Assembly (NCBI GenBank): GCA_964035545.1
Contig: OZ037765.1
Location: forward strand, 3,965,698 to 4,029,697
Length of the DNA stretch: 64,000 nucleotides
Reading direction: 5' to 3'
Origin: Bugula neritina
Taxonomy: Eukaryota; Bryozoa; Gymnolaemata; Cheilostomatida; Bugulidae
Under the pieces are notes generated by a model, which was not told where the DNA came from, searched no databases, and saw only the letters and a list, made by a program, of their open reading frames with translations. Both the position numbers and the translations under genes were made by a program. Shown here piece by piece: positions 22,443 to 33,810 of the stretch; the first letter of the stretch is position 1; each line of letters starts with the position of its first letter.

Positions 22443-25400
22443 GTAAGTGTGTGGCTAAGCATGATGCTCGACTTTCATTTTGTGTTCAGATTTTTAGTTG
22501 CGGTTTCAGTTGAATTAGAGATCAGTTTGCTCACTTGTCTCTGTATATTGAGAAAGCATGAAGAGATCATTTACTCATATACAGTGACAGGAGCTCCTCC
22601 TAGCGATAGAACTACTGTAGCAGCAACACAGGAACCGAGGAGCATGCAGAGAGGAATTATTGGGGGTGTCGTAGGAGGACTGACAGCCCTGGTTATAGTG
22701 GTGGTGGTAGTGGTTGTAGTTATGAAGAGACGTAAGAAGTAAGCAAATTGTATGTGTAGAACTGTTTCTGTTAATAACGTAATAATATGTTGAATATATA
22801 TTAGTATCTGTTACATTTTAGCTCGGGTTCTGAAGATCCTAAACCCTCCTCACCTTCTCACCTCCGCCGACCTCTCTCGGAGAAACCTGGCAGTAAGTAA
22901 TACTATAGTTATTCTGTGTAGCTTTGTGGATACACTTCAGATTGTAAAGGGCTTGTTTTTGATTATAATAGGACTATACGAGTATCTACATGGTAACCCA
23001 CGAAGCCATCGGAAAACTCGAATCGAATGACTGAATGTCATTGATAGTTCTTGGTTACCATTGCAGCTATTTTTATACTATACCTCTGCATTATTAAAGC
23101 TGATGAGTCACGTGAAAATAATTGAAATTTAAAAAATGATTAAATATTTCTAAACATGGAACAGTAATTTAGTTTAAAATTTTTCTTTTTGTTTGTTGAC
23201 AAATTGTTACGGCAGTTTTAGACGACTTATCAAAAAGAAATCTTTTAGCATCTACAGCTTTATAATATACAGTTTACAGTAGTTTTCTCTTCTTAAAAGC
23301 TGAATTAACAAGTCAATATGCAGCAACTGGGAAAAGTTAAATGAGGATTTTCATTGAATGATTATCTTAACTGTTTATAGCTTTTTACGAAAGTAGAATC
23401 ACGATTTATAAACTTGTTTTGAATTCTTTTGTTCTCAGGATTTACGATTGTACACCATTATTGTATGTTTATCTGTCCTATAGAAGCCCCTAAGCCTGTA
23501 GGTAGTACTGCACCTTCTTCTACAGTACCTGAAGCTACGACCCTTGTCAGGGAGAATAACAGTGCTGAGGGGTCACATGGTCAACATACAGACAACACGT
23601 ATGAGAATACAGCTAAACTAAGTCCAGCTGCATCACGGCCTCTGCTTATTCCACAACTTCACTCAATTATCAGTGCGGAAATCAGCACCTTCCAGAAAGA
23701 CTCTTTCAAAGAAGAGTTTTTGGTTAGTTTTTAGAATTTTTGAACTTATAATCTCTTAATATATAATTTATGGTGTCCGATAAAAATTGCACAGGAAAAA
23801 AGGGCACAGGTGGCAAAGTAGGTAAAACTGGCGCATTTTCAATATCAAACTCAGGGCTTTAGAATGGGGGTTCGTGCTATGAATTGGGGGTTTGGGGTTG
23901 TAGGATTAGGGTTTGAGGTTTGAGAAAATTGAACATCAGTGTGCCAACGTTACCTACTTTCCATTTGTGCCATTATTATCTAAAGTGATATTTTAGGGCT
24001 AGATAGTTTGTATTAAGGCCTGGCCTCACGCCCATGATAATCACACAAAATTCGTGTGAATATTTTTGTGAGTTATCCTCTCGTTGTGACCAGCCACACA
24101 CTCGTCGGACAAAACACATAATAAATAGTCCGCGAATGAGTCTTGCACGAGATACAAACAGCAGAAAATTGCTAGACACAGAAACGTTGTAAAAATGAAG
24201 TAATCACTGTTGTTGAAGTTTTTTAACCAATCAAATGGTGCTCATAGTCAATTGCGATTTTTTGTCCATTGTTTTCGATGGGCGCACCCAGCGAACAAGA
24301 TTTCGTTTGAATTCCCTGAAATTTGATCGTAAGTTTATGTTTTCGTGTCAAGTAGATGATTTCGTGTGATTCTCACAAGTGTGTGGCCAGGCCCTACTTT
24401 ACTCATTAGTTAGCAGAACCTGTAGCTGATGGATGGCATAACTTAGTTAATTATCTTCCAATAAAATTGAATATTTTCAGCTAATCAAAGCTCCTGCTCT
24501 GCCTTGTAAAGTTGGCCGGCTGCCAGAAAATGCAAAGAGAAACAGATTCAAGAATATCATTGCAGGTAACATTTGGAGAAGAAAAGCTGTAATATTCAGA
24601 GTAGAAAACCGTTTATTCCTAAAATTCTGAAAGTTTAGTTTAATTTGTGAGTTTCTAAAGAATTTTTGTGCATACAAATGTGAAGGTCATGTGAAGGTGA
24701 CATGCTGGGTTAACAGTCATTTGCACAATGACATCATAGTATCCAAATACTATCTATTAGTAGTAAAGTATATATTTCATACTTGTAATATAGTATGTAT
24801 TTAATACTTGTAATATACTATATATTTCATACTTGTAATATACTACATATTTTATACTTGTAATATACTACATATTTCATACTTGTAATATACTATATAT
24901 TTCATACTTGTGATATACTATATATTTCATACTTGTAATACACTGTATATTTCATACTTATAATATACTATATGTTTCATACTTGTTATATACTATATAT
25001 TTCATACTTGTAGTATTGTAATATTTTTAGCCGATGAAACTCGAGTAAAGCTGAAGGTGGATGAGTATGACTCAGACTATGCCAATGCCAACTACATTCA
25101 AGTACGTTACTATTCATTAGATACTCTTTCCAGCATTTGTTGAAACACCCTTTGTTTTTTTAACAGCAACTGAAGCGCATTTGCTACATGAAATTTTTCT
25201 TATTTATATTTTCTCAAATGTCTCAAAATTGTACTTTAGTAAAAATCTGCAAACATTTAGCTTGGAACTCAATTCAATTCATTGTCTTTCCTAGTTATTA
25301 ATAATTTGCCATTTTTATTCAATTTTATTTATTTATTATTAGTAATACTAATCATATATAATCTTTATCAGGCTATCATTCTGAACTATATATTTTAGGA

Positions 25401-26646
25401 TTATCATGGGCGTCAAAGGTTCATTGCCTGTCAAGGTACTCATTACAATTACCACTACTATGTATCTTTTATGTCTTACATATGTGCGTGCGCGTGTTGA
25501 TGTACATATAATATGATAGTTATGGCTTATAGATACATATAATTTTCATATGACTAAAATACTTATTGTTGTGATTTTGTTTACTGTTTGTTGTTGAGAT
25601 TATCATATGATTGATATTTTGTTACAGCTGCTCACCTGTTACTAAAAAGTGTCCAATGGTAAAGCTGTATTCATGTTTCCTTGTTGTTACCAGTGCTGCT
25701 ATTGGTTACTATTTATTAGATTGCTAGTTGGTCTGCTATCCTCTGTGCAGTTACTATACTCTCTTACTGTGTTAATAATCCAACAATTAATATTAAGAGA
25801 TTTCAACTGAGACATCAATGTGACTATGATCTCTATTATTCCTGTTTTTGATATTTTCAGTGAATTTAGTATGTTGTGTATGTGTCTACTTGTTTGGGGT
25901 ACATTCAACTAGCACACTTGCCTTGTACATTCCAGTGGTTAGCCATGTATGTAATGCTTTTGTGTATCTCCTGACTTGGTGTAATGTAGTTCAGTGTTCA
26001 TGAAAAATAATATACTTTTCTTCAGAAAAGTATGTTATTTTTAGAATTAAATGTTGCAATGATTTATTAGTGATTATTACCTTTTAACTATCTGATTATC
26101 ATCAGCAATAAGTTGTATACAAAATTACCGCATCTTATCTAGTCATAACTAGTCTCTCTCTTGTGTAAGGTGAGAGCTCCTAACAGCTTTCACTGATCAT
26201 AAAATGCTTAGAAATCAATTCGATAAACCTGGACTTTATTCAAGTGATTTTACTTAAAATAATTTAAGATATTCCTAATATATTGCAGGACCAAATGATG
26301 CGACCCTGGAAGACATGTGGAGACTAATCCATGACTCCGGTACTTCCACTATAGTGATGCTGACTAACCCAGTAGAGGCGACAAAGGTTGGACTTCCTGT
26401 ACAGTCTGCTCTGTGTTTTGTGAATTTATCAACAGTTAGTTGTTGGTAATTGTATGTCTCGTATTTGTAGAAAAAGTGTTCAGTTTACTGGCCTGACAGC
26501 AGCCAAGTTGGTGTGACCTTTGGAAAGTTCAAGGTCACTCTGATAGAGGAACAGATGTTTGCCGAATATGTAGTAAGAAAACTTAAGTATACTTTCAATA
26601 AGGTGAGTCAGACTACTACTACTAGTAGTACTGCTACTACTACTAG

Positions 26647-26730
<84 letters not shown>

Positions 26731-26753
26731 CACTACTACTACCACTACCACTG

Positions 26754-26785
<32 letters not shown>

Positions 26786-26831
26786 GCTGCTACTACTGCT
26801 ACTACTACTATTACTAGTACTACCACTGCTG

Positions 26832-26889
<58 letters not shown>

Positions 26890-29800
26890 GTTTGGTCAAA
26901 ATGATATATATTCCTATCAAATAACACTCGCACTAAAAAATATTTTGGTGATTCAGGTTTCTCGACAAATAAAGCAGTTCCATTTCACTCAGTGGCCTGA
27001 CCACGGAGTTCCAACCACCTCAGGACTTCTCAGTTTCCGACACAGAGTCAAGCAAGACATGTCTGCTAGCTATAAGCCTGCTATTATCCACTGCAGGTAG
27101 GTTGTATCTGCTAGCTATAAGTCTGCTATTATCCACTGCAGGTAGGTTGTATCTGCTAGCTATAAGTCTGCTATTATCCACTGCAGGTAGGTTGTATCTG
27201 CTAGCTGTAAGCCTGCTATTATCCACTGCAGGTAGGTTGTATCTGTTAGCTATAAGTCTGCTATTATCCACTGCAGTATATACATCTGTTCATACCTTCT
27301 AAACAAGAGTGGGATACTTGTAGCGCTGGTGTGGGAAGAACTGGTACATTCATAGGACTGGATATTCTTATAGAAGAAGGTAAGACAACTACTGCTGGTG
27401 GACAAGATGGAACTGTAGATGTGATGAAATGTGTGTATAATATGAGACTTAACAGAACACAGATGGTTCAGACTCACGTATGTATTATCACTCTTATTAT
27501 TATGTCTTACTCTGTTATAAGTATATGTTTGGTGTGATTTTAATGATATAATGATATAATGTATAAGTTATATTTTGCCCTTTTGTTCTTATCAATGTAA
27601 TCTGTATTCTACCAACTGATTCATGTATAATATGCAGTATATCAGTATTTCACTCTATATTTTATGGTTCATATTCTAGGAGCAATACTCTTTCCTCTAT
27701 GAAATAATCGCCGAGGCTTTGGACTGTGGAGATACTTCCATCGTCTGCTCCCAATTCTCTGAAACATTACAGAAAATGCGTCAAGTTAGTCTTTTCTCCT
27801 TCTATTTCAAACATCACATTTTCATGAAAATATACTTCTTATTTTTACGATGTTTTGTTCTTTCTATATGCTCATATCTAGCACCCTTCACTCTGTTGGT
27901 AATGAATGAATATTATTGGTTGTTAGAGACCTGCTAGAGGTCAGAGGTCAGTGTTAGAGCAACAGTTCAGGATGGTCAACGCAGCAACAGCTTCTTCTAA
28001 GCCTCGTCAGTTAATAAGTCCAAACGCAGTTTCCAAAGAAAATGTTGAGAAAAATAGAGATGATACAGTTTTACCCAGTAGGTTCTATGTATCTGGTGTT
28101 TTTTCATCTTCTGTAGTTTTAATGTTTACACTCTGTAAAATTGAGTTATGCGATTTAATAGGGGAAAGCAATCATTTTATTCTACACTATGTCTCAATAG
28201 ACGGTTTTCTCTTCTTTATGTTACAAGTTATTTTCCCATTTTCGATTCCATGTCTCTTTGATTCAATCAATTAATCCAAGCCCATGTTGTGACCAAGTAG
28301 TGTCTATGTAGTCATCACATTGTGTCTTACAGCTGAAAGAAACAGTGTCCTGCTACCATACATTAGTGACTCACGTAATGGCTACATCAATGCAGTCTAC
28401 TGTGATGTAAGTTGAATATCTCTTCTCAATGTGAATGACTTTCCAGCAGATGGCACTGTGCATTCTGTTTGAATAATGGCGCTTTAAAGCTAGTGAATAA
28501 TATACATAATGTATGTAACTCTGTACACAGGGCTACCAGAACAGAAGGGGGTTTATTGTGACTCAGACTCCTTTGACAGATACAGCTGAAGACTTCTGGC
28601 ATATGACAGTAGACAACAAGTGCCCTGTTATAGTTTATCTGAATGACTGTCTGGTATGTAGATACCATTTGTGTAGTCCTCAGCCCTATCTGTCTCATGT
28701 GCTTTAAATTATTCAGCTACTTTTGATTGCGGACCGTTACGAAAAAAGCTGTAATGGTCCGCACACCAAATTAGCTGAATAAATAGGAAAAACATGGGAA
28801 ATCAAGCAAAATTAAAGCAAACTTATTATTTAGGTGTATTTATTGATATTTTACTAGTTTTGGGCAAAAACCCATGTTCATTAGCAACTTAATTGTGAAA
28901 AGTAGCTAAAAACTGGAGATTTCCAGTGTGTACTAAATTAAGTAAAATGACCCATATACACTTGACTGTGATAGACAACTCCTATGTGGTTTCACTTTAG
29001 AATGAGAAAGTCTATTGGCCGACCAATGGAGGTGAGAAGTTTCAGTTTGGTAAAGTAAGCATAGAGAATACATATTCTCAGGAAATACTGAATATGGAGA
29101 CAGGAGGTGGTGTGGAGACTGAGTTGACGTGTACCCATGGCAATGTAAGAGATGGGACAATTTATTTACTTGAAGTTACTTCATAACACAATGATGGTGT
29201 TTGAACGGATTATTAATTTTGTAACTTAGAATCAGACTATATTTCTTTTTTCATGAATTCATAATAATTATTATGACTTATGGTTAACTAATTGGTTAAC
29301 TCATTGGTATAGAATGTAGTTAGTATACTAAGGCATCATCAAGTAGACATTTGCAGCTTATTTCTGTGCATCAGAACTACCTGGTGACTTCAGTGCTTCG
29401 GAAGACCGATGGTCTGTCAAATAAAGTAACAAAAAATTTATCAAGTCATAGACTTTAAAAATAATAATTGGTGGACTTTTGACAATAATAATAGACGCTA
29501 GACGAAACACTTAGAATCAAGTTGTGCTTGATTCTGGTCAGATATTCAGCCTAAAAATGACATTTGATAATTCATAACTGTGGGAGACCGTCTTTAATAA
29601 TATGCTGCTTTGCTGGTGCATTGACTTATTTGGTTTATTGATATGAATTGTGAATATCTATGGTATTACTGCTAATATATATTGTGATACTACTATATAG
29701 GTAATGCACATAACAGCTCTGTTTTGACCAACATTTTAATGATTTGTGAACTTTTTGTAGACCAGCCATGAAGTTACTCTGTTAGAAGTGAAGATTGCTG

Positions 29801-31010
29801 ATGGTAGACTACTTTCAACCAATCAGCTTACAGCTCTCTGTAATAAACTAGAGAAGTATACAACTGCAGGTCATCCCCCCATTACAGTACAGTGTCTGTA
29901 AGTTACCTTCCCCCCTCCCTCCTCCTATCAGCAGCATATCTGTGATATTTGTAAACTCTAATATGACTCTAATATATGCATAATTTCAACCTGTGATCTT
30001 ATGAAAGCAGTTTTGTAAAATTATTATATTCAGTTTGGAATTATCATCACTTGTCTGTCAAAAGATATGAATACAGAGTAATTATCCTCCCTGTGTTGTA
30101 GTAATGGTAGTAGACTGAGTGGTATTCTAGTGATAGCCATGAATCTCTACCTCAGAGCTCGTATGGAACAGGAAGTTGATGTTGTTTTGGAGGTGAAACT
30201 GGCTCGTAGAAGTAGACCTCAGTTTATAGCTGACTCGGTAAGTTCTCTACTCATCACACAGTCTCTATGAACATACTCTCTCTTTATTTTACTTTATAAA
30301 GACTCGATCTGTGAATATACTAGTGAGAAACTACAGTGTTTGCTAATTGGGTTGTGGTCAATCACTTATGAATGTATTTAATTACAATTACATGAGAATT
30401 TGTCAATTGCAATTACAATTATAATTACAGTTGAAATAAATGTGCTTAATTACAATTACATTGTAATTGTAATTAATTACAATTACTTTTGTTGTCACAG
30501 GAGACAAATAAAAGTTATACAATCTCACTTCTGGGGTCCAACTACCCCGGGCAATTTTTACAACGGAAAACTTTCCTTGTTCTCAACAGTAACGAATAGG
30601 GTGATAAATTTGACATAAAATTAATCTGAACTTTTTATTAAACAGTAGGCAAGGCAGGAAAAATATAAATCTCATAGGATTTTCAAATTTAAAGTAATTG
30701 CTATATAATTATAAAGTAATTGTAAAATTTAATTACATTAGCAATGTAATTAATTACAATTACATTTTTATACATAAATTACAAATTTCATGCAATTACT
30801 TAAAAAATGTAATTAATTACAACCAATTACAATTGCAAATTACAATTACTCCAACCTTGCTGCTAAATATATTATTTTAATATCTTCATTGTGAAATATA
30901 AAATTGCATATACTTATTAAAATTCAATGTTTTAGGAGTCGTTTGACCTTCTCTATGAATTTGTGTCCTCTTATCTCTCTGACTTTAATGATTACTCCAA
31001 CTTCCGCTAG
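13791..31010 (+). CDS. RPTP gene B, complete, 28 exons, 1497 aa
   Basis: Single-pass receptor tyrosine phosphatase at the cell surface; it should remove phosphate from phosphotyrosine inside the cell. Exons: 13791-13842, 14919-15173, 16288-16551, 17130-17627, 19005-19322, 19621-19718, 19976-20162, 20354-20466, 21577-21787, 22071-22442, 22585-22738, 22822-22892, 23484-23722, 24481-24565, 25031-25101, 25399-25435, 26289-26386, 26471-26602, 26957-27096, 27324-27477, 27680-27784, 27927-28077, 28333-28406, 28531-28653, 29001-29144, 29761-29897, 30102-30237, 30936-31010. All are GT/AG, phases agree, and the total of 4494 nt divides by 3. The ATG context GAAATGG is good and opens a signal peptide. 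Introns 1, 2, 4 and 8 (1.1-1.4 kb) hold nothing I recognise; other introns hold repeats listed separately. Exon ends are inferred from splice signals and comparison with gene C. Confidence 0.9.
22585..22738 (+). other. Gene B transmembrane exon
   Basis: Exon 11 encodes residues 790-840, with one hydrophobic helix at about 814-836 (IIGGVVGGLTALVIVVVV) followed by the stop-transfer MKRRK. Next come two small exons (22822-22892, 23484-23722) for a Ser/Pro-rich cytoplasmic linker with TYENT (a pYxN-type SH2 docking candidate) and a helix (SIISAEISTFQKDSFKEEFL) like the wedge before D1 in other RPTPs. Confidence 0.85.
23803..23971. repeat. Inverted-repeat element in intron 13 of gene B
   Basis: Arms GGCACAGGTGGCAAAGTAGG (from 23803) and its near complement CCTACTTTCCATTTGTGCC (to 23971) flank a GGGTTT-rich centre. 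The same element is in gene C at 55109-55277, so it predates that duplication. Confidence 0.55.
24014..24396. mobile_element. MITE-like element in intron 13 of gene B
   Basis: About 383 bp with imperfect inverted ends of roughly 39 bp: TAAGGCCTGGCCTCAC... at the left and ...GTGTGTGGCCAGGCCCTA at the right, both continuing into AATCACAC. No ORF of note. The gene C counterpart is 55320-55703. Confidence 0.65.
24771..25020. repeat. 25-bp minisatellite in intron 14 of gene B
   Basis: About ten copies of a 25-bp unit (TATTTCATACTTGTAATATA core) fill the intron up to the acceptor of exon 15. Gene C has only one or two units near 56040-56080, so the array expanded in gene B or collapsed in C. Confidence 0.85.
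26612..26886. repeat. (TAC)n trinucleotide tract in intron 18 of gene B
   Basis: About 275 bp of nearly pure TAC/ACT repeats with a few GCT and AGT units, beginning a few bases after the exon 18 donor. The full intron is 354 bp and open in the coding frame, so intron retention would read as poly-Thr. The strings of Ser or Val on the opposite strand are artefacts of the repeat. Confidence 0.95.
27097..27276. repeat. 45-bp minisatellite carrying splice donors, intron 19 of gene B
   Basis: Exactly four 45-bp units (27097, 27142, 27187, 27232), each GTAGGTTGTATCTGCTAGC...ATTATCCACTGCAG. The unit is the last 36 bases of exon 19 (27061-27096) plus its first intron bases, so each unit recreates the active-site exon end and most recreate the CAG/GTAGGT donor. 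Only the first donor (27097) keeps the frame; later ones would read a TAG straight after the catalytic Cys codon. Gene C has nine units. Confidence 0.93.
28709..28782. repeat. 74-bp hairpin repeat in intron 24 of gene B
   Basis: Arms of about 32 bp (TTATTCAGCTACTTTTG... and ...TTAGCTGAATAA) meet around GCGGACCGTTAC/GTAATGGTCCGC with almost no loop. It is present in gene C (60040-60112) and absent from the matching intron of gene A (1147-1368). Probably a tiny foldback element. Confidence 0.75.
30347..30860. mobile_element. MITE-like AATTAC-rich insertion in intron 27 of gene B
   Basis: 514-bp counterpart of 2699-3211, flanked by TGCTAA at 30341-30346 and 30861-30866. Gene C lacks it. Confidence 0.65.
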
Positions 31011-33223
31011 AACTTGGCTCTCATCTGCAGCTGTAGGAAGATTTTATCTGATGGATTTACACTACACTATGTCTTCTAGACACACATGCTACTTTTTTCC
31101 ATATTTTGCAAAGTTTGTTATTCAATATTAATACTTTAGGTAATATTTTTGATATTATAAAATGTATTTTTTGATTTCTATTATATTTCTTAGCAAAGTT
31201 AATTATTCAATAGCAATGCTTTATTAAGTAATATTTTTGATATTATAAATTTATGTATTTTTTTATTTCCATTATATTTCTTAGCATATCACGTATGCAA
31301 AGAAACTCTTTTATGCTATTTCTATTTCATAGTTTAATGTAAATTTTGATTTTTGTATTTATCTATTGATGTTTCTAAGTGATTCGATCAAATAAATTAA
31401 AATGTGATAATGAAACCATCTAAAACTTAAAATGAAAAATGCAGTTAGCAGTGCCTATAATGCTATCTGTCAGCTAAAATTAAGTTGGTGCTACTTTAAA
31501 TTTATTTTATACATCCCTTATCACAATCGGACACAGCTTACACTTTAAATTATCAGTTCAAGCTCATAGCATATTATTTGCCTTTTCTGGCAGCAATTTG
31601 TTTAGATCATTTAATTCTTGCATTTTGAAATTTCACAAGCTTTCCTAAGTTATCTCAATGTTAAGGAGTCATGACTACTCATACAGATATTCCAACCTTT
31701 CTCCCTGACTTACTCCAACTTTCATAACTAATCTATCATCTCAACCAATGAGGAAGCATGATGTGTATTTGTTGGTCATCACATGAGTCCAAAACACGAA
31801 TTCTCCCCATATTGTATATTTTATGATAATGATACAGTTCACAAGACAGTGTTGGCCAGAGACCTGGCACAACGAAGCTGTAATTAACATACTATTCCCA
31901 ACAAATGAGAGACACTACTACTTGCAAATTTAGTAGCTTGTTTTTAAATATTTATATTATTTGAGGAGTTTCAAGATGTAATTTGCTAGCAGTTTCTACA
32001 TTTCATTTTACAGCAAGATGCTCTACATCTAAATAACTATGCAAACTGTAAACACTGCAAACTATTGGTGTTTTATATTCAGTAGTTGTTGATTTACCTC
32101 AGATGCTATACCTGCTTGCAGTATATTAAATTTAGACCCAAACCAAATTACAAGCAGTCTTATTTAACAAAGAGTCACTGTGTTCATACATTGCAAGTAG
32201 TCTTGATCTGCAAAGACTTACTGTGTTCACATCAGCTAAGACCCACACATATAATTTCATGCAGCAAATAATAGCATTCAATGCATAAATTATTACAACT
32301 TGTTTATCAAGATAAGTATCGTCCATGCCTGCAGTATTTTGTTACTTCCATGAAATACTAATTAATAATAAAGGGTCCAAATTTCTTAAATATAAAACAA
32401 AAATGGTGCAAATATTGTTTTTGTTTCATAAACATGTGGTATGCAAACCTTGGCTTATTATTTATAGACTCTATACTTTCTAGTCTATGACTGTGCGCAA
32501 ACTAGTGGGCGTGGTTTAGCCTAACGCTACCTTGGCCCAGTACTCGTTATTTTTATGTTGCGTAGGAATTTAATTCGCGCACGCTCGTAAAAGTTACAGC
32601 GTGCCAAATGCATCATTTTTTTAAATAAGACCGTCTGCATCCCCTCCCCAAAGCGATTTATTAAGCCTTCGACATTTTCAAAGAAATGCCATCATCATCA
32701 TGGGCTTATGGTTCGTTAGTTTCGAAAAGGCATTGAACTAAAACGTCCTTTTCTTTCAATCATCAATGATAGGCTATAGGTTAACAATAACTATTACTTT
32801 TGAAAAGTCTTAGCCTATTACTCAGGGCAGTCTCCGAAAGATAATATTCATTTTCAAAATAATCTTAGTGAAAGGTAGCCAGTTTTGAAAGTAGACAAAT
32901 TAGAATTAAATGACACTCACACTGGCAAAGCTTGAAGTTTATAAATAATCAATTAATTCAAGTTTCAAAGTGACTGACACTGGACAGAAATACAAGTACG
33001 CATAAATATTGTAATTAATATTATCATTTATTTATAACTTGTATGATATCCATATGATATTCAACATTTAGATAACGGCTAAAACTAAAAGTAACTCACT
33101 CACTAGGACTCAGTGGGACTAATTCTAATAGCAATACCAAATACTAATGAAGTAATATAATACTTAATACTAATAGTAATACTAATACTCTGTTCATAGG
33201 CATCCACATACTTATAGTGATAA
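31011..33223. other. Spacer downstream of gene B
   Basis: No gene is seen. It holds AATAAA (31391-31396) and a local tandem duplication of about 90 bp at 31106-31283 (TTTTTGATATTATAAA twice, TTATATTTCTTAGCA twice) that genes A and C do not have. From about 32018 to 32950 it matches the A-B spacer almost without difference by eye. It ends at element copy 2, with ATAA (33220-33223) as target duplication. Confidence 0.75.
31391..31396 (+). promoter_or_regulatory. Polyadenylation signal, gene B
   Basis: AATAAA about 380 nt after the stop, homologous to the signal after gene A but displaced by the local duplication. Confidence 0.6.
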
Positions 33224-33529
33224 TGTTATGTTTTTCAGATTTAGGGTTTATATGCTATCCAGAGAGTCTATTTATCTAGTATAGAACTGCACCAGGCTAA
33301 GTCGAGTGAACGAGTATATTTTATACACAACTATACATCATAAAAACACGATACATTATTTCTAACAAGTTACACATCCAATCTATTTCACACTCTAGCT
33401 TCGACTGAGTTAGCAGCGGGAAACTACAATTGCTGCTAACTATCAACTACGCTAATTGGCTATCCATTGTTCCGGGTCAATTACGCGACCCTACATGTTG
33501 TGCTGCTGGTAGTTCCACGAACCACCACA
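33224..33529 (-). repeat. 3' LTR, element copy 2
   Basis: 306 bp, beginning TGTTATG on the + strand. The U5 end differs from copy 1 (CTGAAAAACATAACA against CTGGAAATTATAACA). Confidence 0.93.
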
Positions 33530-33560
33530 CCGCCCCCACCAGCAGAAAGCCATCTTTCTG
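33530..33560 (-). promoter_or_regulatory. Polypurine tract and hairpin, copy 2
   Basis: On the - strand the 7-bp hairpin (33560-33543) is followed by GGTGGGGGCGG (33540-33530), directly before the 3' LTR, identical to copy 1. Confidence 0.65.
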
Positions 33561-33810
33561 ATATATATATAAAAAAAAACATTCAATAGTAATTGCATAC
33601 ATCAGTGGACAAAAATAATACATAATATACAGGAAGAGACATAATAATACACAGATTCGTTATAACGATCCGTTGCATACAATTGGCCAGCTGTAGATAG
33701 ACGAGGAATACTAGCTAGCTGTGGTATTAGACAAGAAATAACCTGTCTAGCAGTTAAGCATTTGCACGAGTTTGGTTCTTCACCAAATGTGGAGTATTCT
33801 GGGTAGCATA

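Larger units (their letters stand above)
24481..27784 (+). other. Gene B catalytic phosphatase domain D1 (exons 14-21)
   Basis: D1 motifs in order: RNRFKNI (the KNRY substrate loop, with Phe for Tyr), DYANANYIQ, FIACQGP, DMWRLIHD, QFHFTQWPDHGVP with general acid D1100, and the P-loop HCSAGVGRTG with nucleophile C1131 and R1137, then MVQTHEQY (Q-loop). All residues needed for catalysis are present, so D1 should be active. The P-loop is split by intron 19 between TGC AG and C, and that intron carries a tandem repeat of the exon end. Confidence 0.9.
27927..31010 (+). other. Gene B second phosphatase-like domain D2 (exons 22-28)
   Basis: Residues about 1219-1497. It keeps YINAVYCDGY, FIVTQTP and EDFWHM, but where WPD should be it reads EVKIADGRLL. 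The Cys loop is QCLNGSRLSG (C1427, R1432), one residue short of C-x5-R and with Gln for His. The loop is split by intron 26. This is a pseudophosphatase domain, as D2 is in many RPTPs. Confidence 0.85.

Noticed and set aside
26480-26920. Long Ser-rich or Val-rich ORFs on the - strand
   Set aside because: They are reverse reading of the TAC/GTA tract in intron 18; no gene structure supports them.
27020-27271. Antisense ORF with 15-residue repeats (DNSRLIASRYNLPAV type), also at 58125-58613
   Set aside because: It is the reverse strand of the 45-bp minisatellite, which is explained by duplication of the exon end.
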